Shown here: in pieces, positions 1 to 9,288 of the stretch
How positions within the stretch are numbered: position 1 is the first letter of the stretch
How the letters are laid out: each line of letters begins with the position of its first letter
Assembly (NCBI RefSeq): GCF_963676665.1
Contig: NZ_OY781378.1
Location: forward strand, 712,001 to 776,000
Source of the DNA: an uncultured Tolumonas sp.
Lineage (GTDB): Bacteria; Pseudomonadota; Gammaproteobacteria; Enterobacterales; Aeromonadaceae
DNA: 64,000 nt
Direction of reading: 5' to 3'
Position numbers and translations under genes: made by a program
The notes under the pieces: model-generated
Databases searched by the model: none
Seen by the model: the letters and a program-made list of their open reading frames with translations, nothing else
What the model was told of the DNA's origin: nothing

Positions 1-240
1 GCTTTAACTCAAATTGGTGATACCTCTTGGAAAGAATCACAGGATTCAGGTGAGGCTGTTCCAGGAATTCCAGGTAATGGGACTTTTGGTAATATCAATT
101 CATCAGCACTGGAATCATCCAACACCGATCTTTCTGCTGAGTTGGTTAATTTGATCGCAGCACAACGTAACTATCAGGCGAATTCGCGTGCGTTGGAAGT
201 TAACAGTCAGTTACAAGATAATATCTTACAAATCCGCTAG
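1..240 (+). CDS. flgE: Flagellar hook protein FlgE, C-terminal end (partial)
   Basis: The window opens inside this gene in frame 1 and reads to a TAG at 238-240. The visible 79 residues contain the ending typical of rod/hook proteins (SALESSNTDLSAELVNLI followed by AAQRNYQANSRALEVNSQ), which folds back as an alpha-helix into the D0 domain. FlgE forms the universal joint between rod and filament. Its position directly before flgF supports FlgE rather than FlgG or FlgF, which are accounted for downstream. A strong terminator follows the stop, so it ends the upstream flg transcription unit. Confidence 0.93.
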   Translation, partial: ALTQIGDTSWKESQDSGEAVPGIPGNGTFGNINSSALESSNTDLSAELVNLIAAQRNYQANSRALEVNSQLQDNILQIR

Positions 241-250
241 TTAAATTAAA

Positions 251-283
251 AAACCACTGCCAGTGTTATCTGGCAGTGGTTTT
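251..283 (+). terminator. Rho-independent terminator after flgE
   Basis: A perfect 12-bp stem (AAACCACTGCCA at 251-262 and its complement at 271-282) with an 8-nt loop, flanked by A and T runs. It lies 10 nt after the flgE stop and separates flgE from the flgF operon. Confidence 0.88.
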
Positions 284-335
284 CTCTGTATTCATCCTGC
301 CTATATTTACATCAAAAATTTCTATTTTTTACATT

Positions 336-352
336 CTGGTATCTAAATTGCT
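336..352 (+). promoter_or_regulatory. Candidate sigma54 (RpoN) promoter of flgF operon
   Basis: CTGGTATCTAAATTGCT has GG and GC at the -24/-12 spacing of the sigma54 consensus YTGGCACGRNNNTTGCW. It lies 36 nt before the flgF start, just after the flgE terminator. In polarly flagellated Vibrio and Aeromonas, hook and rod genes are sigma54/FlrC dependent, which fits. The -24 block TGGTATC deviates from TGGCACG at two bases. Confidence 0.6.
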
Positions 353-388
353 TAATGATGATTAAGTCAGCGATTTGACGGAGACATC

Positions 389-1135
389 ATGGACAAGCTG
401 CTTTATATCGCCATGTCAGGCGCCAAAGAGAACCTAAATAGCCTTGCTGTTCGCAGCAATAACTTGGCGAATGCCAATACGTTGGGTTTTAAAGCCGATT
501 TTGAAGAAGCTCGAGCCATGCAAGCGTATGGCGATGGTTTACCGAGTCGCGTTTTTTCTTTGGCTGAACGACCAGGGCAAAGTTTTCAGCACGGCAGTTT
601 ACAAACAACCGGACGCGAGCTGGATGTTGCTATTCAAGGTGACGGTTGGCTGACAGTTCAGGATAAAGACGGCAAAGAAGCCTATACCCGCAATGGTAGT
701 TTGCAGGTGTCTCCACTAGGGGTGCTGCAAACATCGAATGGGCTGAATGTCCTTGATACTACCGGACAGCCAATCACGTTACCGATGCCACTGGAAAAAA
801 TACAGATCACTGAAGACGGCACTATTAACGCCCGTTTACAAGGTGCTGAGCCTGCGGCAGTAGAAAATTTACAGCAGATAAAACTGGTTAACCCAACTAA
901 TAAAGACATGACAAAAGGTGAGGATGGATTGTTCCGTCGTATTGATGGAACTACTGAGTCCGCAGCTACAAATGTACGTTTAGCTTGTGGAGCGCTTGAA
1001 AATAGTAACGTCAATGTGGTTGAAGAGTTAACTAACTTGATCAAATTACAACGGCAGTTTGAAACACAGATCAAGATGATGTCTACAGCTGAAAAAAACG
1101 ATGAAAACCAGAATCAATTATTGAAGCTCGGATAA
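389..1135 (+). CDS. flgF: Flagellar basal-body rod protein FlgF
   Basis: A 248-residue proximal rod protein. The N-terminal motif (NSLAVRSNNLANANTLGFKADF, about residues 17-38) and the C-terminal motif (ENSNVNVVEELTNLIKLQRQF) are the D0 helices shared by rod and hook proteins, and the middle is the FlgEFG beta domain. The start MDKLLYIAMSGAKE matches FlgF, which begins with a membrane-proximal helix rather than a cleavable signal. It is the first gene after the candidate sigma54 promoter at 336-352 and is followed 17 nt later by flgG, so it leads the flgFGHIJKL operon. Confidence 0.96.
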   Translation: MDKLLYIAMSGAKENLNSLAVRSNNLANANTLGFKADFEEARAMQAYGDGLPSRVFSLAERPGQSFQHGSLQTTGRELDVAIQGDGWLTVQDKDGKEAYTRNGSLQVSPLGVLQTSNGLNVLDTTGQPITLPMPLEKIQITEDGTINARLQGAEPAAVENLQQIKLVNPTNKDMTKGEDGLFRRIDGTTESAATNVRLACGALENSNVNVVEELTNLIKLQRQFETQIKMMSTAEKNDENQNQLLKLG

Positions 1136-1152
1136 GCATTAAGGAGTAAATC

Positions 1153-1941
1153 ATGATTCCTGCACTTTGGATCAGCAAAACCGGGCTGGATGCTCAACAA
1201 ACCAATATCTCTCAAATCTCCAATAACTTAGCGAACGCTTCTACGGTTGGTTATAAAAAGGGGCGTGCGATTTTTGAAGATTTGTTGTACCAGAACGTCA
1301 ATCAGCCTGGCGGACAATCATCGGCTAACTCCACGCTACCATCGGGCTTGATGATTGGTGCCGGTTCAAAAGTTGTGGCAACCCAAAAAACTTTTACACA
1401 GGGGAGTGTGCAGACTACTGATAATTCTCTGGATGTAATGATCAATGGCCGCGGCTTTTTTGAAGTACAGCTGCCTGACGGTACGACAGCTTATACGCGA
1501 AATGGTCAGTTTACTTTGAACTCGGAAGGCACTCTGGTTACAACGGGTGAAGGATATACCGTACAACCAGAAATTCAGATGCCAGCAGGAACGCAAAGTA
1601 TCACCGTGGGTTCTGATGGCCAGGTTTCTGTTCAGATCACAGGGCAATCAGCATCACAGACTGTCGGACAATTGACGGTGACTGATTTTGCAAACCCAGT
1701 TGGGTTGCAACCTATGGGGGAAAACCTCTATCTGGCTACGCAAGGCAGTGGCGACCCTATTCAGGGGATTGCTGGTACAGATGGTATGGGCACGATCAAA
1801 CAAGGCATGCTGGAAGCGTCAAACGTAAATGCGACAGAAGAATTAGTTAATTTGATCCAGGCACAACGTGTATATGAGATGAATTCAAAAGTCATTTCTA
1901 GTGTGGATCAGATGTTGCAGAACGTAACCCAACAGTTGTAA
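1153..1941 (+). CDS. flgG: Flagellar distal rod protein FlgG
   Basis: 262 residues, the standard FlgG length. It begins MIPALWISKTGLDAQQ, has the ISNNLANASTVGYKKGRA rod signature at about residues 22-39, and ends ASNVNATEELVNLIQAQRVYEMNSKVI, the conserved C-terminal helix. FlgG builds the distal rod that crosses the peptidoglycan and outer membrane inside the P and L rings, whose genes follow at once. AAGGAG lies just upstream of the ATG. Confidence 0.97.
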   Translation: MIPALWISKTGLDAQQTNISQISNNLANASTVGYKKGRAIFEDLLYQNVNQPGGQSSANSTLPSGLMIGAGSKVVATQKTFTQGSVQTTDNSLDVMINGRGFFEVQLPDGTTAYTRNGQFTLNSEGTLVTTGEGYTVQPEIQMPAGTQSITVGSDGQVSVQITGQSASQTVGQLTVTDFANPVGLQPMGENLYLATQGSGDPIQGIAGTDGMGTIKQGMLEASNVNATEELVNLIQAQRVYEMNSKVISSVDQMLQNVTQQL

Positions 1942-1950
1942 GAGGTGGTT

Positions 1951-2628
1951 ATGCGTAATCGTGCATTAATATTGGTTTGTCTCTGTTCTTTGGCTGCCTG
2001 CACATCGTTGCCAAACAGCCCTAAGCCGAATGACCCTGATTTTTCACCGGTCGAGCCAGAAGATTATCAGGCAAACATGAAACCGAACGGTTCCATTTTT
2101 AATCAGGGTGCGGTGAACAGTATTTATTCTGATATCAAGGCACATCGCATTGGCGACATCATTACAGTTGAGTTGTCTGAATCAACCTCCGCCAGTAAAG
2201 GGGCATCGAATCAGCAATCAAAAGACACCAGTCTTGGGTTAAACCCTCTGAAACTGGGCGGAGACACGGTTACGCTGAATGGCTATGATACCTCTGTCAG
2301 TATGGGGGCAAATAATAGTTTTAAAGGGCAAGCTAAAGCCGGCCAAAGTAATAGTTTAAAAGGCAATATTTCTGTCAGCGTCATCCGTGTATTACCTAAT
2401 GGCAATTTAGCTGTGCGCGGAGAAAAATGGCTGATGTTAAATGAAGGTAATGAATATATTCGCATTACTGGTTTAGTTCGTTCAGAAGATGTGAATGCCG
2501 ATAACACGGTTTCATCGCAGCGTGTTGCTAATGCCCGTATTCAATACAGCGGCACAGGTGATTTTGCCAATACACAAGAACGTGGTTGGTTGTCTAAATT
2601 CTTCAACGGCCCTTATAGCCCTTTCTAG
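1951..2628 (+). CDS. flgH: Flagellar L-ring lipoprotein FlgH
   Basis: FlgH forms the outer-membrane L ring. The start is placed at ATG 1951 because AGAGG (1940-1944) then sits 6 nt upstream; a GTG at 1945 is also in frame but overlaps the ribosome site. The 225-residue product begins with a lipoprotein signal peptide with lipobox LAAC near residues 14-17. It contains AVNSIYSDIKAHRIGDIITV and ends with RIQYSGTGDFANTQERGWLS, both FlgH hallmarks. It lies between flgG and flgI in the usual order. Confidence 0.96.
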   Translation: MRNRALILVCLCSLAACTSLPNSPKPNDPDFSPVEPEDYQANMKPNGSIFNQGAVNSIYSDIKAHRIGDIITVELSESTSASKGASNQQSKDTSLGLNPLKLGGDTVTLNGYDTSVSMGANNSFKGQAKAGQSNSLKGNISVSVIRVLPNGNLAVRGEKWLMLNEGNEYIRITGLVRSEDVNADNTVSSQRVANARIQYSGTGDFANTQERGWLSKFFNGPYSPF

Positions 2629-2637
2629 GAGTTGGAT

Positions 2638-3738
2638 ATGAAAATTACCTTGAGAGTGCTGTTGGCGAGTTTAATTTGCAGCTTAATATTTCCGGTGCAG
2701 GCCGCGCGTATTAAAGATATTGCCAGTGTGCAGGGGGTTCGAAAAAACCAACTGATTGGTTATGGTCTGGTCGTTGGTTTACCTGGTACTGGTGAAAAGA
2801 GTAATGCCTTTACCGAACAAACGTTCAGAACAATGTTGAATAACTTCGGGATTAAAGTTCCTGATAGCGTAAAACCGAAAATTAAAGACGTTGCGCCGGT
2901 AGCTGTGCATGCGGATCTCCCCGCATTTTCCAAGCCTGGTCAAACTATTGACGTCACTGTGTCAGCGATTGGTGAAGCCAAGAGTTTACGGGGTGGTACA
3001 TTGATCCAGACTTTCCTGAAAGGGGTTGATGGGCAAGTTTATGCATTAGCACAAGGTAGTCTAGTGGTTGGTGGTTTAGGCGCTGAAGGTGCCGATGGTT
3101 CCAAGGTCGTTATTAATACACCAACAGTCGGTCGCATTCCTAATGGTGCGACTGTTGAACGGGAAGTGCCCAATTCATTTGCACAAGGTGACATGATCAC
3201 TTTTGATTTGAATCGCCCGGATTTTACCTCAGCCAAACGTCTGGCTGATGTTGTGAACGGATTAGTTGGTCAGAATACCGCTCAGGCGATTGATGCGACC
3301 TCTGTTCAGGTTTATGCGCCTCGTGATCCCGGTCAACGGGTTTCTTATTTGGCCACATTGGAAAATTTGGAAGTTGATCCGGCCGATGAAGCGGCCAAAA
3401 TTATTGTTAATTCCCGCACCGGTACGATAGTTATTGGCAGTCAAGTTAAGCTGAAACCTGCCGCTATTACTCATGGTGGATTAACTGTCACGATTAAAGA
3501 AAATCCGACCGTATCTCAGCCTAATGCATTTTCGAACGGCCAAACCGCTGTTACGCCGAATTCTTCCATTACGGTACAACAGCAAAACAGTCGGATGTTT
3601 AAACTGGATACGGGCAATTCTCTGGATGATCTGGTGAAAGCGGTCAATATGGTCGGCGTAGCACCAGGGGATCTGATGGCAATATTGGAAGCACTACAAC
3701 AAGCAGGTGCGATCCAAGGCCAGCTGGAAATCCTGTAG
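2638..3738 (+). CDS. flgI: Flagellar P-ring protein FlgI
   Basis: A periplasmic protein of 366 residues that polymerises into the P ring around the rod in the peptidoglycan layer. It has a Sec signal peptide (about residues 1-23, ending VQA) followed by [20 protein letters not shown], the characteristic mature N-terminus. The C-terminal [20 protein letters not shown] is also typical. AGGAG at 2627-2631 selects ATG 2638 over the in-frame TTG at 2632. Confidence 0.97.
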   Translation: MKITLRVLLASLICSLIFPVQAARIKDIASVQGVRKNQLIGYGLVVGLPGTGEKSNAFTEQTFRTMLNNFGIKVPDSVKPKIKDVAPVAVHADLPAFSKPGQTIDVTVSAIGEAKSLRGGTLIQTFLKGVDGQVYALAQGSLVVGGLGAEGADGSKVVINTPTVGRIPNGATVEREVPNSFAQGDMITFDLNRPDFTSAKRLADVVNGLVGQNTAQAIDATSVQVYAPRDPGQRVSYLATLENLEVDPADEAAKIIVNSRTGTIVIGSQVKLKPAAITHGGLTVTIKENPTVSQPNAFSNGQTAVTPNSSITVQQQNSRMFKLDTGNSLDDLVKAVNMVGVAPGDLMAILEALQQAGAIQGQLEIL

Positions 3739-3751
3739 TAGAGGTAAGTAT

Positions 3752-4798
3752 ATGGATAAGTTAACGAGTCAGGGGTTAGCCGGTGATATCCGAAATCTGG
3801 ATCAACTTCGTCAGATGGGTATCAAAAAAGATGGTGTCACCTCAACATCCTCTACTGAAGGTCAACAGCAAGCGTTGCAAGCGGCTGCTCGCCAATTTGA
3901 AGCCATATTTACTCAAATGTGGATGAAGAGTATGCGGGAAGCCAATAGCGAATTACAGGATAAAGACAGCCCGTTTAACAGCAGTGATACGCAATTTTAT
4001 CAAGGGATGATGGATGATCAGCTAGCGGCAAATGTTGCCTCAGGCGGAAGAGGTTCACTTGCCGATTTAATTGTTAAACAACTGTCGCCGGCGAAAAAAC
4101 AGTCAGTGGCAAATACTGATGCGGTAAATCATACTTTCAATATGCCAACCGACCATGCCGCGGTGATGCGCCGTTTTGCTCAGGCTGACAGCTCTACCGC
4201 TAATAATACGATGGTTCCGGCGGGTGTATTAGCCGCAGAAAGATTTGTTTCACAAAATCAGGCATATAAATTGCCTGTAAGTAACTCAATAGCAACATCA
4301 GGTGATAGTGATTCTGATCAACAAACTCGTTTTGTTCGTCAGTTAATGCCGGCCGCAAAGATGGTTGCCAGCAAAATGGGTTTATCGCCCGTTGCATTAA
4401 TTGCGCAGGCTGCGTTAGAAACTGGCTGGGGAAAACATATGTTACCAGGGAGTAATGGTTCTTCTGGTAACAACCTGTTCGGCGTAAAAGCGGGGAGTCA
4501 CTGGCAAGGTCAGCAAGCTTCTGCGAATAGTTTGGAATATCAACAAGGTAAACCGGTGATGCAACGTTCATCCTTCCGGTCTTACACTTCGGTTGTGCAG
4601 AGTATGCAGGATTATGCAGATCTGATTGCATCTTCAGATCGTTATCAGCAAGCGAAAGCCGTAGCTCACGATCCAGATGCATATTTTGATGCGTTGCAAT
4701 CAGCGGGTTATGCGACAGATCCCAATTATGCTCAGAAACTGAAACAAGTATTACGCAGTGATGCGTTGCGTTCTGTCTCTGCAACGACAGAAATTTAG
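3752..4798 (+). CDS. flgJ: FlgJ, rod cap and peptidoglycan hydrolase
   Basis: 348 residues in the two-domain form found in gammaproteobacteria. The N-terminal rod-scaffold domain (about residues 10-110) includes ARQFEAIFTQMWMKSMREAN. A linker of roughly 80 residues leads to a C-terminal glucosaminidase-type domain (about residues 190-335) with QAALETGWGKHM around the catalytic Glu. It cuts a hole in the peptidoglycan for the growing rod. The start is ATG 3752, preceded by GAGG; longer in-frame starts would overlap flgI. Confidence 0.95.
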   Translation: MDKLTSQGLAGDIRNLDQLRQMGIKKDGVTSTSSTEGQQQALQAAARQFEAIFTQMWMKSMREANSELQDKDSPFNSSDTQFYQGMMDDQLAANVASGGRGSLADLIVKQLSPAKKQSVANTDAVNHTFNMPTDHAAVMRRFAQADSSTANNTMVPAGVLAAERFVSQNQAYKLPVSNSIATSGDSDSDQQTRFVRQLMPAAKMVASKMGLSPVALIAQAALETGWGKHMLPGSNGSSGNNLFGVKAGSHWQGQQASANSLEYQQGKPVMQRSSFRSYTSVVQSMQDYADLIASSDRYQQAKAVAHDPDAYFDALQSAGYATDPNYAQKLKQVLRSDALRSVSATTEI

Positions 4799-4808
4799 GA
4801 GATAAAAA

Positions 4809-6770
4809 ATGGCCTCTGATTTACTGAGCATTGGCTCTTCAGGTTTGCTGGCACAGCAAAAAATGCTGGCAACGACAAGTAGCAACATATCAAATGTCAG
4901 TACAGAGGGTTATTCTCGCCAGAACACGCTTGTGTATTCAAATGAAAATACACTTGGTGTCGGCAACAGTTATACCCGCCGTTTGATCGATACTTATGCA
5001 CAAAGTGAAGTTTGGCGTGATACCGCAACGTATAACCAAGTTAATACAACCTATACTGAATTATCTCAGTTGGATAAATATCTGAGTAACAGTGCTACCA
5101 GTCTGTCAGATAGTATTGATAGTTTTTTTACTGCCATGCAGGCAGCAAACACCAGCCCGAATACGACATCAGCGCGTCAGGGGCTGATGGGGCAGATATC
5201 CACGATTACAAATCGTTTTCAAAGTGTATCTACACAACTGACCCAGCAAAACGATGATATCAACGGTAAGATTTCGATTGATCTGAGCAGTGTGAACTCT
5301 ACGTTAAAATCTATTTCTGATTTGAATGATAAAATAGTGAAAACCATCGGTGTCAGTGATGATGGTACCCGTGAAAATTTACTAGATCAGCGAGATCAAC
5401 TGATTAAGCAATTATCCGAAAAAATGGATATACGCACCGTTAGTCAGAGTAATGGTACAACTTTAGTTAACCTAAATACCGGAGAGTCATTAGTGCTTTC
5501 CGGTAGTTATGCTCAACTTTCCTCAATACCCGGTAATCCAGATCCCAAAAATACAGGGGTTCAGGTAAAGCTGGGCTCAGCAACCTTTACCCTGAATAAT
5601 AAAACGCTGGGCGGTACGTTAGGCGGTTATCTTGCAGCCAGAGATACTATCACTGAAACACAACGTGAAGTTGGGCAACTGGCTTTGGCATTCTCTGACG
5701 CCATGAATTATCAGAATAAATTAGGGATGACGCTGAATAACACAATCGGTGGTAATTTATTCAATGTGGCCGCCAGCGCCGGATTACCTAGTAGCACGAA
5801 TACCGGAACCGGCAGTGTGACGATGAGCGTTATTGCCGGACAGGGAAGTAAGGTTCCGCCGAATGATTTTAAGGTTGTGAATAACGGTGCATCGTATGAT
5901 GTCTATATGATCGATGCCAGTAGTGGTGCTGCAACCAATCTGGCAAGTATGACGCCAGCGAAGACATTAGCCGATTACGGTTTGCAATTAAATCCCGCTA
6001 CTCCTCCGGCAACGCTTGCAGTTAATGACAGTTTCCTGCTGCAACCGGCACGAGGCGCTGCGGGTAGCATCACTACGGTTATAACTGATTCCTCTGATTT
6101 GGCACTGGCTTCACCACTGAAAATCAGTGCGGCAGCGTCGAATAATGGTTCTGCCAGCTTATCGATCGCCAGTTTTACAGATACTTTATCATTTGGCGGA
6201 ACACCGACCAGCTTACTGGCGGGTAAACCAGCATCGATTGAAATGACAGCAGCAGGCGTTTATACGGTTAAAGATGCTTCAGGCACTATATTAGGCACCA
6301 GTTCATCCGCGACCAATATACTGACTAACCTTTCTCCAGCACTTAGTCCGGCTGCTGGTTTTGATCTCAGTCTCAGTGGTACGGCGCAGGTTGGGGATAA
6401 GTTCACGCTGAGTTTTAATCAGAATGGATTTTCTGATAACACCAATGGGCTGGCATTGGCGGCATTACAAACAACTGATTTGGTGCGTAAAGGTGCCAGC
6501 GATGCCACTGATAATAAAATGACGTTTAACGAGGCATTTACCACCACATTAACGGGGGTGGGGACCACGGTGAACGGTTTGAATACCAGTGTGACGGCGG
6601 CGAACACCAAACTAACCCAAAGCCAGGAAATGTATGACAGTGTTGCTGGTGTGAATCTTGATGAAGAAGCTGCTAATTTGGTGCGTTTTCAGCAAGCATA
6701 TGCAGCTTCAGCAAAGGTTATATCAGCCGCTAGAGATGTATTCGATACTTTATTAAGTGCAGTGAAATAA
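4809..6770 (+). CDS. flgK: Flagellar hook-associated protein 1 FlgK
   Basis: 653 residues. The conserved N-terminus has SSGLLAQQKMLATTSSNISN and VSTEGYSRQ (about residues 10-38), and the C-terminus has VNLDEEAANLVRFQQAYAASAK, the coiled D0/D1 helices of HAP1. The variable middle forms the outward domains. FlgK is the first junction protein between hook and filament. The gene starts 10 nt after flgJ and is followed 9 nt later by flgL, so it looks co-transcribed with the rod and ring genes. Confidence 0.97.
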   Translation: MASDLLSIGSSGLLAQQKMLATTSSNISNVSTEGYSRQNTLVYSNENTLGVGNSYTRRLIDTYAQSEVWRDTATYNQVNTTYTELSQLDKYLSNSATSLSDSIDSFFTAMQAANTSPNTTSARQGLMGQISTITNRFQSVSTQLTQQNDDINGKISIDLSSVNSTLKSISDLNDKIVKTIGVSDDGTRENLLDQRDQLIKQLSEKMDIRTVSQSNGTTLVNLNTGESLVLSGSYAQLSSIPGNPDPKNTGVQVKLGSATFTLNNKTLGGTLGGYLAARDTITETQREVGQLALAFSDAMNYQNKLGMTLNNTIGGNLFNVAASAGLPSSTNTGTGSVTMSVIAGQGSKVPPNDFKVVNNGASYDVYMIDASSGAATNLASMTPAKTLADYGLQLNPATPPATLAVNDSFLLQPARGAAGSITTVITDSSDLALASPLKISAAASNNGSASLSIASFTDTLSFGGTPTSLLAGKPASIEMTAAGVYTVKDASGTILGTSSSATNILTNLSPALSPAAGFDLSLSGTAQVGDKFTLSFNQNGFSDNTNGLALAALQTTDLVRKGASDATDNKMTFNEAFTTTLTGVGTTVNGLNTSVTAANTKLTQSQEMYDSVAGVNLDEEAANLVRFQQAYAASAKVISAARDVFDTLLSAVK

Positions 6771-6779
6771 GGAGCCAGC

Positions 6780-8000
6780 ATGCGTGTATCCACTAATATG
6801 ATGTATCGGCGTGGTGTTCGCTCTTTACAAAATGCTAATGAACGCCTTGATACTGCCAATCAACAACTTACCACAGGGTATAAATTTTCCTCAGCAGGTG
6901 ATGACCCTGTTGGTATGTCTCAAGCACAGAGTCTAAGCACAAAAATTGGACTCTATAATCAATATAATAATAACGCTGGATTATTGAACAGTAGTTTGTC
7001 TTTGGAAGAGACCGCATTAAACTCAGTCAATACCAGCCTTTCCCGTGCTTATACACTGATGCAACAGGCAAATAGTGGTGCGTTGAGTAGCACTGATCGA
7101 GCGTCTATTGCCACGTCATTATCTGAAATACAAAAACAGTTACTGGATCTGATGAACAGCAAAAATGCCGATGGTGAATATATTTTTGGCGGTAATCAAA
7201 GTCAGACTACGCCTTTCACATTAGGCAGTAATGGTAAATATATTTTTCAGGGAGATACAGGGCAAAGACAAATTCAGGTTGCACCATCAGTAACTATTCC
7301 CAGTAATGATTCTGGGTTAGCACTGTTTGAATCAGTTGCAACTCAAAGAACAGCGAGCACAACATCAACTCCTGTCAGTGATCTGAGCATTGGGATTACA
7401 GATCAATCACAATATGACACATTCTTCCAGAATAATTACTCTTTCGCTACCCCGGCTAAAAATTCGTACCAAGTTAGTATTACGACAGATGTTTCTGGTA
7501 ATCCCAAATATGACATCCTCGATAGTACTAATACATCGGTGCAATCAGGATCTTATCAGGTGGGTACAGCGATTAGCTTCAATGGTCTGTCATTAACAAC
7601 GAATATGGCTACGGGGAGCTCGGCTACATTTCAGCTCGATGCTCCGAAAAATGACAATATTTTGAACACCTTATCAAAGGCGATTGCCACATTAAACAAC
7701 CCTGCAATATCAGGTAGCACTATCACAGATTTAGCTGCTGAAGTTGAAACGCACCTTACCAATGCAATGAACGTTGTGAATACAAAACTTGGTGAAATCG
7801 GCGGTAGAATGAATACGTTAGATGATGTAATAAGTTCGAATTCATCACTGAGTTCTATTGCAACAGAAGCAAAAGCAAACGTATCTGAAGTCGATATATA
7901 TGCAGCCATCAGTAAAGTTTCGCAAGAGCAAAACTCACTCACGGTTGCTCAACAAGCCTATACCAAAATCAGTAAAGCCTCTTTGTTTGACTATCTCTAG
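6780..8000 (+). CDS. flgL: Flagellar hook-associated protein 3 FlgL
   Basis: 406 residues with a flagellin-like N-terminus (MRVSTNMMYRRGVRSLQ, then NERLDTANQQLTTGYKF) and a C-terminal helix ending SVAQQ-type sequence (SLTVAQQAYTKISKASLFDYL). FlgL is the second junction protein, between FlgK and the filament. It is the last gene of this + strand flg unit; a 272-nt gap holding two sigma28 promoters separates it from flagellin. Confidence 0.96.
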   Translation: MRVSTNMMYRRGVRSLQNANERLDTANQQLTTGYKFSSAGDDPVGMSQAQSLSTKIGLYNQYNNNAGLLNSSLSLEETALNSVNTSLSRAYTLMQQANSGALSSTDRASIATSLSEIQKQLLDLMNSKNADGEYIFGGNQSQTTPFTLGSNGKYIFQGDTGQRQIQVAPSVTIPSNDSGLALFESVATQRTASTTSTPVSDLSIGITDQSQYDTFFQNNYSFATPAKNSYQVSITTDVSGNPKYDILDSTNTSVQSGSYQVGTAISFNGLSLTTNMATGSSATFQLDAPKNDNILNTLSKAIATLNNPAISGSTITDLAAEVETHLTNAMNVVNTKLGEIGGRMNTLDDVISSNSSLSSIATEAKANVSEVDIYAAISKVSQEQNSLTVAQQAYTKISKASLFDYL

Positions 8001-8096
8001 GCTACATCAACCTCTTTTCTTTAAGGGTAAGTTGTTGTAATTTATTGGTTTTTTCTGATATCTAAAACTAATAATTCTCATCTTTGATTTTTATCC

Positions 8097-8123
8097 TAAA
8101 GCCCTCGTGTTTATGGCCGATAC
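8097..8123 (+). promoter_or_regulatory. Upstream sigma28 (FliA) promoter candidate for flagellin
   Basis: TAAAGCCC at 8097-8104, an 11-nt spacer, and GCCGATAC at 8116-8123. This compares with the sigma28 consensus TAAAGTTT-N11-GCCGATAA, with correct spacing. It is about 150 nt before the flagellin ATG. A 12-nt palindrome ACCTAATTAGGT begins inside the -10 element (8122-8133). Confidence 0.65.
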
Positions 8124-8172
8124 CTAATTAGGTCAGGTAGTTAATCGAAAACTAAAGAAAATAAAAAAATTC

Positions 8173-8199
8173 TAAAGTTTTCGTAAAAAAGCCCGATAA
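8173..8199 (+). promoter_or_regulatory. Main sigma28 (FliA) promoter of flagellin
   Basis: TAAAGTTT at 8173-8180, an 11-nt spacer and CCCGATAA at 8192-8199. This is a 15 of 16 match to the sigma28 consensus with exact spacing, about 70 nt before the flagellin start. Confidence 0.9.
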
Positions 8200-8272
8200 A
8201 TGAAGTAAGCAGGCAGTGATAACAAACTCAAGCCTGATTAATTCAAAATAGAAAGCCTTAGGAGAATCAATC

Positions 8273-9256
8273 ATGTCTATGTTTATTAACACTAACGTGT
8301 CATCACTGAATGCTCAGCGTAATATGACTAAAAGTGGCAATTCATTAGATACCTCATACCAGCGTTTAGCATCAGGTTTACGTATTAACAGTGCCAAAGA
8401 TGATGCCGCGGGTTTGCAGATTTCTGATCGTCTTACTTCTCAGATCAATGGTATGGATCAAGGTAACCGTAACGCCAACGACGGTATCTCTATGGCACAA
8501 ACCGCTGAAGGTGCCATGGATGAAATGACCACCATGCTCCAGCGTGTCCGTACACTGGCCCAACAATCAGCTAACGGTTCAAATTCATCCGCGGACCGAG
8601 CATCTTTACAGGCAGAAGTGAGTCAACTGGGTAAAGAAATAAATCGTATATCCAAAGATACCACATTTGGTGGTCAGAAATTACTGGATGGCTCAATTGG
8701 TAACAAGGGGCAGGTTGATTTCCAAGTCGGGGCTGATGCTAATCAGACTATCGGATTTAAATTAGCAACTTCTGGTGGACTGGGTTTTTCTGTTTCAGGT
8801 ATTGCGGCAGGATTAACATTTACTACAACCGCTACAGGTTTTGGTATCACAAGTGGTAAGGTCAATGTTTCTGATATATTTCTTTCTGGGACTTCAACAA
8901 ATATTGCTAATAAAGTAAACGTGGGTGGAACTGCTTCCAGTGGTAATCAATCGGGTATCAGTATTTCAACCCAAGCTAATGCTCAACTGGTGTTGGGTGC
9001 AGTTGACAAGATGATTAAGGCAATCGACGGTAAACGCGCGGAACTGGGTGCGGTGCAAAACCGTCTGGATTCAACGATCAGCAACCAGTCAAATGTTTCT
9101 GAAAACTTGAGTGCTGCACGTTCTCGTATTCAGGATGCAGATTTTGCTACAGAAACTGCTAATATGACTAAACAGAACATTTTGCAGCAGGCCGCATCCA
9201 GTGTGTTGGCTCAAGCAAACCAAAGACCTCAGAATGCGCTGTCATTACTGAAATAA
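8273..9256 (+). CDS. fliC: Flagellin (filament subunit)
   Basis: 327 residues with the invariant D0/D1 ends: [15 protein letters not shown] and [20 protein letters not shown] at the N-terminus, and [20 protein letters not shown] then [20 protein letters not shown] at the C-terminus. The short central region (about residues 175-230) is rich in Ser, Thr and Gly and is where O-linked Pse-type glycans would be attached. AGGAG lies 8 nt before the ATG. It is driven by tandem sigma28 promoters. Only one flagellin is in this window; others could exist elsewhere. Confidence 0.97.
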   Translation: MSMFINTNVSSLNAQRNMTKSGNSLDTSYQRLASGLRINSAKDDAAGLQISDRLTSQINGMDQGNRNANDGISMAQTAEGAMDEMTTMLQRVRTLAQQSANGSNSSADRASLQAEVSQLGKEINRISKDTTFGGQKLLDGSIGNKGQVDFQVGADANQTIGFKLATSGGLGFSVSGIAAGLTFTTTATGFGITSGKVNVSDIFLSGTSTNIANKVNVGGTASSGNQSGISISTQANAQLVLGAVDKMIKAIDGKRAELGAVQNRLDSTISNQSNVSENLSAARSRIQDADFATETANMTKQNILQQAASSVLAQANQRPQNALSLLK

Positions 9257-9288
9257 ATATGGGCTAATTAACTTACTGGAGGCGGTTT

